Source: Salvator merianae (lineage: Eukaryota; Chordata; Lepidosauria; Squamata; Teiidae). From it: 64,000 bases of DNA. The position numbers and the translations under genes are program-made. The stretch lies in NCBI GenBank assembly GCA_003586115.2, contig QVOM02000126.1, positions 6,029,349 through 6,093,348 on the forward strand, written 5' to 3'. Positions within the stretch are counted from its first letter, which is position 1, and each line of letters begins with the position of its first letter. Under the pieces are notes generated by a model. The model saw only the letters and a program-made list of their open reading frames with translations. It did not search any database and was not told the origin of the DNA. Shown here in pieces: positions 46,361-59,274 of the stretch.

Positions 46361-47627
46361 TCTGCCATCAACTTGTGCTCTGCTACTTTCTGACTGATTT
46401 ATGAGTTAAAAACCTGCGTAGGAATAAGCTTAGCTATATTTGATGACTGGAGAACGTCAGCCAATTACAAAGTTCTAGAGAAAAGTGAACAATGCACAAA
46501 CTTGCATCTTGCTCTTCTTTCAGCTTCAACCCATGACGTCTTTATGATGCCAGGAAAGACTTCATATCCGCCTCTGTTTTCTGGCCCCTTCTACTACAGT
46601 CATGGTTTCCAGAGTATTTCTTGGAGTGCATGGTGAATAATTTCAGCTCAATGCCACAATGCTCATTTTCCAGCAGAAGTGCTAAGGCTGGCACTTTCTT
46701 TAGAGACTTGCAAAATAAGATTCATACAAAAGCCTACTTAGGAGGCATATGCTTAGGTTGCTTGTCTGGGGGTGGGGTGATGAAACGTAGCTCCCCCTCT
46801 GCCAACTGTCTGTCTGTTCCAGGAAGGAAAAAGTACAAATCATTGCTATAGCATGTGTGTGTTTGCTTTTTAAATTCTCATCCAAAGTCTCTTGCAAGAC
46901 TATAGCAGTAAAGTGGCTGATATGCAAGATTGTAGGAACCACAGTGTCCTCACGTCAAACCACCCCAGCAAAACCAGTTGGCATATTTTGGCACCGTAAG
47001 AGATCTTGATAGCACCAACCACATAACAGTTCTAATAAGGCATCTCTTTGCAATAATCTGCCCTTTTCTGAATGCATGCTTAAAACAACCCCTTTCACAA
47101 CACAGTGGAAGAATCAGCACCAAGAATATCTGAAAACCAGCACATTCGTAATTCATAAATTTGAGCTGGCTGATCACATCACTCTCTTGAATTATCATGT
47201 TGTTTTTGTGAAGGCAGATATTTGCATTGCTGCCAACATTTTTTTTTTGTTGGTCTTGCTTCTTCGCTCTCCCTTTCGGACCTGCTTTTTTGCCTTCAAA
47301 TAAGGGTAAGTTGGCTGCCCACAAGCTCCCCTAGTCCCACCCTAGTAACACCACCCTCTCACTTTCCCTAAACAATTGTGCTGACACTGCCCCTCATATT
47401 ATCAAGCTGCTTTTTGAAACTAAATTTTTGCATTTGTTATAATACTCGTGCTCCTAATCGTTTCCTCCTGCTTCTTCACAATGCCTGCTAAGTCCATCCT
47501 TGGGAAGAGGTGCTGGGCAGTGGAACAGGCTATTCCCATTGTTCTCGAAGCCATAAAGGTGCCCTTGGAGCTCTTTATTGCACCCTCCCCAAAAGATGTT
47601 TTATCAGATTCCACAGATCAGGGGTAG

Positions 47628-48045
47628 GACACTTAAATGGCTTGGGCCCCAAACATCGAAAGGAATGCCTTCTCCCATATATACCTGCCTGTGCTCTAAG
47701 ATCTGTTAGTGAGACCCTCCTGGCTGTGGTACCCCCTTCAGCAGTTAAGGAAGTGGGGGGGTGAGGGAGGGCCTTCTCAGTGACAGCACCCAAACTGTGA
47801 AACAGCCTCCCTCTGAAGTGTATCAGGCAACATCACTGTATGTATTTAGACACCTGGTGAAGACACACCTATATACCCATGGCCTTTGGCTGAGGGATCA
47901 GTATGCCCTCCCTACGCAGGCACGGTTACTGTTTTATATAATTTGTCTGATCTGTTTTTATAGTGGTTTTATTGTGACCCACCCTGAGATCTTCAGGTAT
48001 TGAGTGGGATAGAAATATAAATAAATTACAATAAAATAAAATAAA
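47628..48045 (+). pseudogene. LINE 3' end with ORF2 C-terminal remnant
   Basis: The order of DNA words (GCTTGGGCCCCAAACATCGA, GAGACCCTCCTGGCTGTGG, GAGGGCCTTCTCAGTGAC) and the frame LYVFRHLVKTHLYTHGLW match the C-terminus and 3' UTR of squamate CR1/L2-like LINEs. The tail is GACCCACCCTGAGATCTTC then (ATAAA)n. Confidence 0.78.
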
Positions 48046-48654
48046 TGGGATTAAGTGTAATGGAAACACCCTCTGTGTCACTCAATTTCCTGCATGTAAA
48101 TGTAACCTAAGACAGAGATGGTGAGGTTTTTCCAGCCTGAAAGCAACATTGTCTTTAGTCAATCAGCTAGAAGTCACCTGCAAGCAATGGGTATGACCAG
48201 AGTATGATTTGGAAAAGGTGACTTTTCACTCTACAGTTTCCACAATCCTTAGCAAAGGCTCATCTGAACCTTTCCAAACCCAACACCAGGAGCAAAAAAC
48301 CTGGATGGAGCAACAGATATGATACTCCAGCTATAGGATCTGTAGCTGCACACAGGATCTGTAGCTGCACAGGTTTCTGCACACATGTTTGTCCATCCAA
48401 ACAAGAAAAGCCTATTTCCACCTTTCAGTCAGTTAAAAGCATGCTGAGAGCAAGGCTGTTGAAGACTGTGGCTTTTAACAACGGCTGCTTTTCAAAAAGT
48501 TCAGTACACAAGGATGCAAGCAAAATGCAAACCCCAGCTATCACATTCAGAAATCCCTACACGGAGGTTGCAGCTGTCTAAGCCTCAGCAGACAGCTTGT
48601 ACCCAAGTTCAGACCCTTGTTCAGTCACACTCTGTTTGGCCTGGCACATATCCT

Positions 48655-48798
48655 AGGAAATTTATTTCATTTATAATTTGCCTTGCCTCCAGAGAGGCCA
48701 GGGTGATACCTAAGGTCTTCATCTCTTCCGTGCATTCGTCACAACAACCCTGTGAAAATGGTCCCTGGCCCAATGTTAACCAACACATTTGTAGGTGA
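48655..48798 (-). repeat. Ancient LINE/MIR-like repeat fragment
   Basis: TTTCATTTATAATTTGCCTT and CGTCACAACAACCCTGTG are the hallmark words of this dispersed amniote repeat. Orientation is inferred. Confidence 0.45.
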
Positions 48799-49085
48799 AT
48801 TGGAGATTTGAAGGAGGACCTGTTATAGTATTCTAAGAGCATTCAAAAATGGGCTCTTCTCTAGCTGCTGGATTCCTTTTCAGCCACACAGGAATAAAAT
48901 GAGGAGGCCTGCAGTAGGATAGAGTAGTCATGTGGGAAATAATACATCAATGCGGATATAATGAGACACAAGCAAAGTACAGGGAAGCAAAAGGTATTCT
49001 AACATGGCCCCGGTAACCTAGACGGCCTTCCAATTGGACAAACATTATGAACAATTTTAACAGATACAGATCATTTCTATATTTG

Positions 49086-49534
49086 TAGGGGGTAGAGTGG
49101 TTCCAGGCTGGAGTGGTCACACTGCCCTGGAAGAAGGCCACCTGCACTTGGACAGCCTGTACCAGGACAGGTCCCACACTGCTTCAAAGTTCCTGGCCTC
49201 AGAGCCCTAAAGGGACCCATTTCAGTGGTGCACATTGGTGCACTACTGAAATGGATCCCCCTACTGCACTGCCCACAGAGGTGTGCGCCCTTCTGCATGC
49301 CTCCCTGGGCTGGTCTAGCAGCCCCCAGACCACCGGTAGAGATCTGTTAAAACAGGTCTACCGGTGTCCTGGTGTAGGTGGCCATTTTGGCCGCCTAGAC
49401 CAGGCTACACTGCATCCAATGAGGACACAGCAGTCTCTCAGGAGGCAGGGCCTGTCTAGTCTGCCCCAGAGTGCAGAAGAGAGAGACCCAGAAGCAGGCT
49501 AGAACCCCTACTGGACCATTCCACAGGAAAGTGT
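49086..49534. mobile_element. Family A subfamily element (left end diverged)
   Basis: Shares GGCTGGAGTGGT, CTGCACTTGGAC and CAGAGCCCTAAAGGGACCCA with the element at 52702. The central hairpin is around TTTCAGTGGTGCACATTGG. The right end is GTGTGGAAAGACCC. Confidence 0.55.
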
Positions 49535-50681
49535 GGAAAGACCCACAGGCTCCTAACCCTCAGGTGTTCAGAACAAACTAAGTCACACTGTTCAGGTGCG
49601 GACTTTGCCACATTCAAACCAGCATCTCTGTAATCATGGAGCCAACATCTCCTAACCTTCCTCCTGTGTAGAAAAACGGTCTGGATCATCTTTGCCTTGC
49701 AGATTTCCTGCCGACTGTCAACTGTTTCCAAGGTGTGGGCCTCCGGAGAAGGCCAAGAAAACACTGCACCAAACATGCCCAAACAAGGGATGTTGAGCAT
49801 TAATTTAAATGGCTAAGCAGAACAATGCAAAGCCAGAGGGGATCCCAAGTGTTTGGGAGAAGCCCTGTGCCAAAAGCAAAGAGGCCGTTATCCTTTGCAA
49901 GGCAATGACAGCTGACAATTTTGAACGGCAAGGTAAGCCAAGCCAGCAAAAGAGGAGGCAGTCATGAGCTCTGGTGTGAATGCAATGCCAATCAACACCT
50001 CACCTCTCCTTGTTCTCTTCTACACCCTCACCAGTGCATTACGTGATGTTTTTCAGTTCCGCCACCAATTCAGACATGTTCAAACCTGCGTGCAGCACCA
50101 TGTGAACTCATTTACAGTCAGCAAACTCCCTGCTAATAGGTGCTGTGAACACTGCAGGTGAGGATCTCCTGGCGTTCCAAATGCTGTTAGATTCTAGTTC
50201 CCATCATCCTTTGCCACGTTCTGTCTGGACAGGGTTGATGGGATTTGGAGTCATCCAGCACCTATTGGAGGGCAACAGGGTCTCCAGAGCAGTGTCACTG
50301 CAAGAATCTGCATGCTATGAAAAACACTCGAAAGGGTTAAACACATTCTGTTCTTGGCTCGATTCCTCCAAATTACTCAAACTTAGTTATCTCGCTCTGT
50401 TTATCTACAATTTCAGTGCTGTCTTCTGTCTCCATCAGCTTCTTTCCCAAAATATATGCTGGGGAAAAGCTGTTGCCTTTCACACTAATTCTCTGAGTCA
50501 GTGGTCACTCAATGATCAGTAACCCATTTTCGGGAAAGTTGCACGATATGTTCCCCTTTCAGCCTCCCTACTGATATTCCGTGCAACGTCAATTCAAAAT
50601 TAAATCTGATTTTCTGTCTTGGAAACTTACAGGGTTATTGGAAACTGTCCTATGTGAAATCAGGCTATTAGACTACACTCA

Positions 50682-51168
50682 GGGCTTTTTCGGACTTTCC
50701 ACTGCGGAAAGTTTGGAAGCGAACATTCCACGGTGGAACAGACCCCGCAGCGTGGAGGCCATCTGCACTGCGGGGTCTAAGAACAGAACGCCAGCAGGAT
50801 ACCAACATTTGAAGTGCAAATGCTGACGTCCTGCTCCATTCTGTGCCATGACAGCAGCCAGGAAACTTCCGGCTGCTGTCATGGCAACTAGCAATGCCAT
50901 GCGATTGTGCAGGTAAAGCCGTGCCACACAGGCACAGTCATGTGATCACACAGGTGCAGTCATGTGATCGTGCAGGCACAGATATCCTGCATAGCTGTGC
51001 ATTCACACCTGGAAGTGGGTGCAAATGCACTGTACCGGGAGCAGGCCAGCTGCTCCCAGTACAGCAATGGAGCACAATTTTGTGCTCCACAGCAAGCTGT
51101 GATCAGGAGCAGCTACTGAAGCTAGTGAGCATCCCTGTTGCTCACTAGCTTCAAGTGTGAATAGGCCC
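50682..51168. mobile_element. Family C non-autonomous transposon (487 bp)
   Basis: The left end GGGCTTTTTCGGACTTTCC and the right end complement GGGCCTATTCACACTTGAAG, with TCA and CCA flanks. The interior has repeated hairpins such as GTTGCTCACTAGCTTC and GAAGCTAGTGAGC, and GCACAATTTTGTGC. Confidence 0.68.
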
Positions 51169-51608
51169 CCAGAGGGCCAAAGAAGGATGCCTAGCAAGGA
51201 TCCCCAGGGGTTGTGACCACATGTCTGCTGTCCCCATTTGGGTCACAGTCAACCTCAGGGATGGTAAAACTGCCCTTGAAGGTGCCCTGTGAGTCAACCC
51301 TGGCAAATGATTTTGAGGGTGCAACTTATCTCTGGGGCAACCCACCTCCATTGCTTCAGTCCTGGTGCAGTTAAGCGCCAGACAGGAAATGGACAGCTTC
51401 CATGGCCATTTGTGTCCAGTGCTTCCTGTCTGGTGCTTAATCATTTTGATAGAAAATAAAGGCTGTGGAACATTTGTACCACGGCCTTGAAGCTTGCAAT
51501 GGCAGGATGTGCCAGGTACGTACAGGCTGTGCCTCCTGGCCTGGCAGTGTGATCACCAGATCCTCTGCACAGGTAGCCCTTTTTTCAGGCCACGAAGATG
51601 AAACCTTA

Positions 51609-51972
51609 CGGCCTTTCTGCACTCACCTCTCCTTGGTCCAAACCAGTGGGTCTGGGCTAGCCAGGCCCGCGGATCCACACCACAGAAAAGCATGGTTTGG
51701 AACAGTGCTGTCCGCACGACAGCACTGGTCAGTCCCGGCCCTGAAGCTCACACAAGCTTTGCGGCCAGGCTCTGAGCACTCCAAAGGATTAGAAATAAAG
51801 GTTCTTAGCCCCAGAGCTACTGGGAGACCCATATCGGCAGCATGCTTTGGTGCACTGGCAAAATGGGTCCCCCAGTAGTCCTGAACATGGAGGTGTGTCT
51901 TCTGCAGTATCGTGTGGACCATGAGGCCCATAAGCCAACTATGCTGGATTAAACGTGAGTGCAGAAAGGCCC
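51609..51972. mobile_element. Family A non-autonomous transposon (364 bp)
   Basis: The ends CGGCCTTTCTGCACTCACC and, on the complement, GGGCCTTTCTGCACTCACG are nearly identical. Exact TTA duplications flank it (51606-51608, 51973-51975). One of the youngest-looking A copies. Confidence 0.82.
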
Positions 51973-52701
51973 TTAGCCTCTATAATTCTTACTCTTCATT
52001 GCTATTTGATCCTCTCCCCTGGAGATATCAAGGGCTGGACAAATCATCTTCCCTTGTACGACTTCTTTCCATTTCCTGGCTGGCAGATCCAAAGCAACCT
52101 CTGCAAATGCTGCCTGCAGGGGCAAGGGATCTCCAGTTCAGGGAGCAGAAGGAAAGCCTACAGGTTTGCAAGAGCTGCGGCAGGCTGAATCCTGGAGCAA
52201 CGGTTCCACTTCGGGAAGAAAGGTTAGCGAATTGCCTGGCGGCAGAACAAGACTCATATGCTTACTCATGAGTGTTCTGATGCTGTTTTTAGCAGTTGCA
52301 AGCCACAGGAGCAAACTCTTCTCAGCCATGATTCCCTCCCGCCCCTGCTCTTCATTATTCTGTGAGGATTGGAGTGAGAAAGCAAGCATACAAAGTGAAA
52401 CATAATTGTCCAGGTGCAACTTCTAGATAGGGGCTGCAGGGTAAAGGCAGCTGACTGTGTGTGCCACCTTTTCACCTTTTACCCAGACTCATACTCAAAG
52501 CCATCTGCTCCGGCAGTGAATCTGAGTAGGAAGAACTGAGGCATGTGGTGCTGTCCAATAGTTCAGGGTTGCCTGCAAAGACTTCTCCAAACTCCAGGCA
52601 ATTTCCATCAACAACAGTGTGAGTTTAGTCCCTGGTAGTTAGAAGATCTCGTGCTGCACATGCCTGAAAAGGCCACTAGCTCAGAAGAGATATAAGTGCT
52701 G

Positions 52702-53200
52702 TGGGGGCCGGAATAATCCAGCTGGAACCACTACGACTAGAGGAGTTCCCAGCTGGAGTGGTTTAGCTGACCTGGAACAAGGCCATCTGCACTTGGACGC
52801 CCTGTTCCAAGACAGGCCCCACATTGCTCCAAAGCCTGCTGTGAGCGCTACAATGGCCAAGAACTAAAGTTCCTGACTTTGGAGCCCTGGGGGACCCATT
52901 ACGGTGGCGCAACTTGGTGTGCTACTGAAATGGGTCCCCCTGCTAAACCGGCCCACAGAGATGTGTGCCCTTCCACACGCCTCCCTGGGATAGTCTAGTG
53001 GTCACTGGACTGCCAGTAAACTACCCCAATCTAGGCAGCCATTTTGATTGCCTAGATCAGGCTGTGCTGCATCCAATGCAGCTGAAGTATGCTAGCAGAA
53101 GGTGGGCCTCTCTAGTCTGTGCTAGAGTGAGGAAGAGAGAGGACCAGAAGTGGGCTAGGCCTTGCACTATATCATTCTAATGGCAAGTGTGAAAAGGGCC
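52702..53200. mobile_element. Family A subfamily element (left end diverged)
   Basis: Same arrangement as 49086-49534: CAGCTGGAGTGGTT, CATCTGCACTTGGACG, a hairpin around ACGGTGGCGCAACTTGG, and the right end AAGTGTGAAAAGGGCC. Confidence 0.58.
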
Positions 53201-53684
53201 TCTTTGCCTCCTGGGAATGATTGCTGCACTATAGCGCATGCTGTGGAATTTGCTTCTGGCTGAGCAGGCCAGGAATAGAGCAGGAAGAAGCAGAGCATTC
53301 TGGGCAACAGCCACCTGTCCCGTCCTACCTGTGGAGCTGAAGAATGAAAGTTCATGATCATAATTTATTTACTGCAGTCATAACCTCATCAAAGGAAATA
53401 ACACTCAGTAGAACAATAAATTAACATGCTTCTTGGTGTTTCTGTTAAGTACAGAATGAAAATTCCACGGCCTCCAATATGGCGCCCACAGAAACAGCCC
53501 TGGAAGTGGGCCATTTCCCGAGCCGTGAAAATCTAACTGTGCTCTGCATGCTGCATTGCCCACTCCAGATTCGGCTGCCTGTCCACACGGTGGTGGATGG
53601 AGTGGATCCCTGGTCAAAACTGATGGTAACGCTTTTTGAAAGGCCAGTGGTTTAAATCTGGTTTAAAGTTAAGCTAATTCATTT

Positions 53685-53880
53685 TACTGACTGGTTGGTT
53701 AGTTGCATTTCTATTCCACCTTTCTTCCAAAGAGCTCAAGATTGTATACATGATCCTTCTTCCTTCCATTTTATCCTTAACAAAAACCACATGGGGTAAG
53801 TTGGGTTGAGAGGCAGGGATTGGCTCAAGGCCACCTAGGGGTTCAAACTCAGGAATTCCCAGGTCTTCGTCCAACACTAT
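53685..53880 (-). repeat. Ancient LINE/MIR-like repeat fragment
   Basis: GTTGCATTTCTATTCCACC, GGTAAGTTGGGTTGAGAGG and CTCAAGGCCACCTAGGGG are typical words of the dispersed amniote repeat also seen at 37.8, 43.8 and 48.7 kb. Confidence 0.45.
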
Positions 53881-53907
53881 AGTGTGGGGTGATATATGAT
53901 CCCCAAA

Positions 53908-53973
53908 GGCCTTGTGGTCTAAAGGAGGCTCCTAGTATGCTTACTGGTCCAGTATTATCTGCCAGTGTGGAAC
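53908..53973. repeat. Family H partial copy
   Basis: AGGAGGCTCCTAGTATGCTT and ACTGGTCCAGTATTATCTG correspond to the right arm of the H element at 10.4-10.6 kb. Confidence 0.4.
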
Positions 53974-54255
53974 CAACTTGGAGTGATCGTGCTAATTCTA
54001 TTCTCCATACAGTGAAAAACAGCCAGTTTTGAATCTCCATCTCCTTGGCCTACATCCTTCAGAATCTGTAGTCCTTGTGTACAAACCTATGAGTACCCCT
54101 GCTGCACCTACCACCCTATACATTAAGGAATGTCTAAAGGATTGGAAGCACTTTGATGTTAGCTATCTTGCACACCTAACTGTCCCTGTTTTCCCACAGC
54201 ATTTCTTGTGCTCTCTTCCCCAAAAGCTGGTAGCATGGAACTTCAAGGAAGCAGA

Positions 54256-54463
54256 CACAGATTAGACATTAGAAGGAACTTCCTGACAGTGAGAGTTTTC
54301 ACTCAGTGAACTAAGTTACCACTAGGAGTGGTGTGTTCCCCTGCACTGGAGGTCTTCAAGCAGAGCCTGGATACTCATGTCTCAAGGGTATTCTAGGAAA
54401 TCCTGCAATGAGTGGAGGGTTGGACTTCATGACCTATGAGTTTACATCCGACTGTATGATTTC
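54256..54463 (+). pseudogene. CR1 LINE 3' end
   Basis: Encodes RLDIRRNFLTVRVFTQ, then a stop and CSPALEVFKQSLDTHVS, followed by GGAGGGTTGGACTTCATGAC and a CTGTATGATT end. This is the CR1 ORF2 C-terminus and 3' UTR with nonsense mutations. Confidence 0.85.
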
Positions 54464-54705
54464 AGCCCTACTCTATGACTAGGATGACACATGGGAAGAC
54501 AGTAGCATGCAGCATGGTCCTTTGGTGCAGGCAATGCATTGCTTTGATGCGCATCCTTGGTGCAGCCATGCTGCAGGCCAGGAAAAAAGGGGGAAAGGAG
54601 TGAGGCAAAGTCACTAAGAGAATCCACATGGTGCCCTGCAGATCTTTTGCTGGGCGGGGGTGAAAATGGTAATGGGCTGTGTGAGCTGCTTTGCAAAGCC
54701 ATAAT

Positions 54706-55425
54706 GATAGTATGGCTGCCTTTGGTAATAGGAGGTAGTGTCCCTCTGAAGCCCAGCTGCTGGGAGACTGTGAGCAGGGCAAGCTATGTGTTCATGTCCT
54801 GCTGGTGAGTTTCCTTATGCAGCTGGTTGACCACTGTGAGAACAGACTGCTGGACTAGATGGGCCATGAGTTCAATCCAGTGGGGCATTTCTTATGTCTT
54901 TAGGCCTCTGAAGGTCAGCTGCTAGGAGACTGTGAGCAGGGCAAGCTATGTGCTCATGTCCTGCTGGTGGGCGTCTCTGTGAATCATAGAATCATAGAGT
55001 TGGAAGGGACCTCCAGGGTCATCGAGTCCAACCCCCTGCTCAATGCAGGATTCACTAAAGCATCCCAGACAGATATCTGTCCAGCCTTTCCTTGAAGATC
55101 TCCAGCGAAGGAGAGCCCACCACCTCCTGTGGTAACCTGTTCCAATGACTGATTGCCCTTACGGTCAGAAAGTTTTTCCTAATATCTAGCCTGTATCTAC
55201 TCCCTGTGTAGCTGTTGGTCACGGTGAGAACAGATTGCTGGACTAGATGTGCCATGGGTCTAATCCAGTGGAGCATTTTTTATGGTCTTATACCTCTGAA
55301 GTGCAGCTGCTGGGAGACTGAAAGCAAAGCAATCCATGTGCTCATGTCCTGCTGTTGGGGTTCCCTGTGCAGTTGGTTGTCCCCTGGGAGAGCAGACTGT
55401 TGGACTAGATGGGCCACAATGTCCT
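54706..55425 (+). repeat. Three-monomer tandem array, copy 2, split by a CR1
   Basis: After a leader matching that at 3255-3301, monomers run 54743-54904, 54905-55292 (interrupted) and 55293-55425. Each has CAGCTGCTGGGAGACTG and TGGACTAGATGGGCC. The second monomer is split by the CR1 at 54982-55200. The third loses its usual tail. Confidence 0.75.
54982..55200 (-). mobile_element. CR1 LINE, 5'-truncated insertion (219 bp)
   Basis: The minus strand encodes YRLDIRKNFLTVRAISHWNR, then LPQEVVGSPSLEIFKERLDR, YLSGML and stop. The 3' UTR contains GGGGGTTGGACTCGATGACC and ends in the CR1-typical ATTCTATGATT octamer repeat. The reading frame is intact over its length. TCTCTGTG and TCCCTGTG flank it, an 8-bp direct repeat with one change. 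Confidence 0.93.
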
Positions 55426-57222
55426 CCTATTCCTGCATTACTTGGGATATTTTAATTTGGCTGAAGCCCAAATGCCAAGTGCTGTTCAGCTTTGCTTTCT
55501 TTACTTCGCTCAGAGTTTGCACTGAGCACCTTTCCTCCAAGAAAAATACATTTCATTTTTGTTCTCCTTTTTGCTTTTTGTTAATATTTACGTTCTAAAT
55601 TTAAATTTTGTTTTTGCATATTTCTTTGAGATCATTGGTGGGAAGTACTATTCACGTTATAAATAAATATTAACTTTTCAGCTCTGGGATGTAGAGACCA
55701 AATGCCAAGTGATTTTCAGCTTGTTTCACTTATATCTTTTAAGGTGTGTTTTTTTTAAAAAAAATTGTGTGGAGAGGGTTTCATTCTCCCAGGGTATGCA
55801 TTTTACTTCAGTTTCAAACACCCAGTTTCTGGGCTACATAGCACTGTTGCCAATAGTTGCTTTGGATTTGTAATCCAAAAAAGGAACTTGAAGATGAGGG
55901 ACTAAACACACTGTCAGTAAAAGATCTTCTCCTGTTCTTGTAAAGCAGCTATTAAGCAGATATTAAGAAGCTTCTGTCCTCTGAAGCTGGGAAAACCCTG
56001 CAACTGTGGACAGGAGGACAATCCATTCCTGTCAGTTTTCCCAGGCACTGTGTATGCGTGAGAGGGCAGGAAGCATAACTTGTCAACAGATGCATGAAGT
56101 TTGGATTTCTCAGACTTCCCCTAACATACCAGACCAGCAAGAGAAAAGGAGTGAGGAACAGTTTCTCTGGAAAAGCAGACTTCCTGATAAGCCTCATCCT
56201 ACTTCCTCTCTCATGGGCTGTGGTCACACCTCTTATTTAAGTCAGGCTCAGGCAGTCCCTGGATTTAAGGGATCACATCCTAAAACGTTCCTCTGATTTT
56301 TCTCCGAGCCATACTCCCCCAATCCATTCTATCCATTACTTGGATTATTCCAGTTCTGAGACGGTTTCTGATCCTCAGTCCAGTTATATTGTCAGGGTGA
56401 GAATGTGCAAGATAACTATTGGGGGCACTACCGGTACCTTCCTGGGTGGGCAGAAGGAGGGTTTCTGTTCCCTCTCTGGTCAATGCCTGACCTTTAGGGT
56501 ATTCTAGAGGTGTGGTATCTTTGTCCCCCAGTTCCTCCTTGCTCCACATCACCGCCTTCCTCTTCCCCCACCTTTTTGTTACAACTGAGAGGTTTGGAAG
56601 TGCACATTTCTGCAGATTCTTCCACTGAGTGGGTGGAAATGCTGACATGAATGCCATGGACAGTAGTAAAGCTCATTTTAGCTCTCTGTGTATATATGGC
56701 ACACTTCTATCCAGTCCAATGGCTGACACCCATTTCCTGCACAGTGATTGGCTGAGAAGGACCACAGAGCAGTCCACATATGGTTCCATTTGCAAGAGAA
56801 GAGGCGCCAAGAGGATTGGGCACTGTGTTTTGAATACTGTGCAATACAGACATAAAAAGAGACTATGTGCTTTACTACACGTCCCCTGCCCCCAGCCGAA
56901 GCAACTGCAGAAGTGCACACTTCTGAGCATCACAGTTGTAACAAAAAAAAGAGGAGTGAGGATGGTGGGGACAGAGAGAGGTGACTGCATCTTTCCCTGA
57001 AAAGCCAAAATGTGTTTGAAAGAAGATCACCCAATCACAGAGGGAACTGAGAAGGGAAGGATGGGAGGGGTGGAAAGGAAAAAGGTACTCTGTCACTGGA
57101 CTGCTCACTCCCCATTGTTCCTTAAAACAGATTAATACGTTGTGGTGTGATCAGGATCCTGTGCTCTGATGCCTTTAATCCAACATAATTTGGATTATGC
57201 TGAGATAGTATTTTGCTTCTCA

Positions 57223-57412
57223 GGGCCCAGCTGAGTTTTAATCCATCTTTGATCCATGTTCAGAAATGAGAAAATACATCAGCCAGTGACAAACCATTTT
57301 CTTTCTGCCTTATCTAACCCAAAACTGGATTTACTTGATTAGATATTGTGGAAGGAAAGCAGAAAGTCACTCTGCTGCTGTGTCCTCTCATTCTGAAAGT
57401 GGTTTGATGGTG
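57223..57412. mobile_element. Family P palindromic MITE, copy 4
   Basis: Starts GGGCCCAGCTGAGTTTTAAT. The centre has TTATCTAACCCAAAACTGG paired with a decayed TTGATTAGATATTG. The right terminus is eroded. Confidence 0.65.
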
Positions 57413-58734
57413 TCCACACCTCGGCAGCATAGGGCACTTCGAGGTGGAGACATTGGCTCCCACCTCTGAGATGGGGCACAAGATGTCTACACACCCCATG
57501 CCACACCCCTTTCCATCTTCAGAGCTGAGTTGTCAGTTCCAAACATGAAGGTCCCTCCGTCATACCAGTAAAGCCCCCAGAAATGGTCCCAAACTGGCAC
57601 AGTGGCAGTAAGAGCAACTGAGGATAATGGGTGCCCTTAAAATGGCTTCTCCCATCTTGAGAAAGAGCATTTCGGGGGTGCTTGCAGACCCTCCAACGAC
57701 CTTCTCAGAATACTCTATAGTGGCAGGTATCTCTAACATTTGTACAGCACTCCCCCAGTGTTTCCTGAGGGCACCATGTGTACACTTTTGTACCTAGGCC
57801 CTCAGGTTGAGCAGGCATAAGATTTGGATGCTATTCTTCAGCCTGGCTCTGGTCTATCTCCAGATTTGATCTAAGGCAAGTATAGAGTTGCTGGGCTCTT
57901 TCCACTGAACTCAATGATATTTACTGTACTTCTTTGTAAGCAGCAAGTTGTTTCATCAGTTCTTTTATGCCTGACAAAATGCAAACCAAATAAAACCAGC
58001 AAGGATTGGAAGGAGAGGTCAAGCTTATCTTTTATACAGAAAGGGGACTTAGTACATTCGAGAAAAGGATTTTGCAATCATGCTTCCTTTCTCTCTGTTT
58101 CTATCTTCTTCTCTTCTGAATCAATTTATATGGAGTGGAAATCTACAGCTGTGTCCCGTTCGTCCTTTATTATAAATCTTCTTCATAAAAAATAGTCATA
58201 TTATGTAAGCCACCTTCTAAATGTCAGCAGCTGCAGTTCGAACATTAACTTTATGAAGCTATTGATAAAAAACATATCCCCTATAAAAGCAGAAAGCCGG
58301 AGATCAATGAGCGGAAACTTGCCAAAGTGAAAAGCAGGTTTTCCCATAAACCTTCAAAGGGAAAAGATAACCATGCAAAGCCATAGAATGGTTCATCCCA
58401 AAAGAATGGAAATACAAATATGGGAAACTATTTGGTTAAAGGTGAAGGCAAGAGAATAACTTTCACAACAACTAAACTGTTGCTAGGTTCCTTGGCTAAA
58501 GTCTGTGTTAATTATTGTGACAGGAATTCGTTTTACTTTTTAAGGGTGCATTTGAATAAGTGATGCTTCAAGGTTATGGCAACTCATAATTTATTATTGT
58601 AAAGACTATTTTGTATATATCTTGTCTTACTGGAATGGGGATTTTTTTTTTCCAAAAAAAGTAGCAAATATTATCATAAATTATCAATTGATCTTTAGGC
58701 AAGAATGCCACAGGCTTTAGTGGACTCAGGTTTT

Positions 58735-58826
58735 AACTGTGTTCTTATATTGGTTTTATTGTAACCTGCCCTAAAACCTTAAGGTATAGGGAGGGATAAA
58801 ATTTATTTATTTATTTATTATATGAA
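58735..58826 (+). repeat. LINE 3' tail
   Basis: Contains TTTTATTGTAACCTGCCCTA and GGGAGGGATAAAATTTATTT ending in (TTTA)n. Same tail type as 47.9-48.0 kb. Confidence 0.6.
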
Positions 58827-58835
58827 TATGTTTTA

Positions 58836-59270
58836 GGCCATATTTGCACTCCCACCAGTATTCTGGATCAGAGCAAGAAGATCTGGTCTGAAATAAGCAA
58901 TCCATCTGAAGCTGAAATGGATTGCTCCTAGTCCAGACCAAGGCCCTCTGCGTACCAGCCCTGTACCAGCTCCGAAAGCTCGTGCCAGGTTTGGATCTGG
59001 CCAGGGGTGTCTCCAAATTCTCCAAGGGCCAGGAATAGAAGTTCATGGCCTTCAGAGCTCCCAGGGACCCATTTTGGTAGCGCGCATTATTGCGCTGCCA
59101 ATATGTATCCCCTGTGGTATACCAGACTGTGAAGGCATGCTGTCCACAAAACTCCGTGATCTGTTATACTACCACCCATTACATCGGTCGACCTAAAAAA
59201 GGAGGTCTACCGATTGACTGAACTGGGGTGCCTTTTGGGACATCCTAGTCTAGTGTACTCTCTGTCCTGT
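58836..59270. mobile_element. Family A element, right end unclear
   Basis: Begins GGCCATATTTGCACTCCC after TTA. The central hairpin is GGTAGCGCGCATTATTGCGC, and it has GGGCCAGGAATAGAAGTTC. A paired right end was not found, and family C-like sequence follows to about 59590. Confidence 0.58.
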
Positions 59271-59274
59271 GGAT

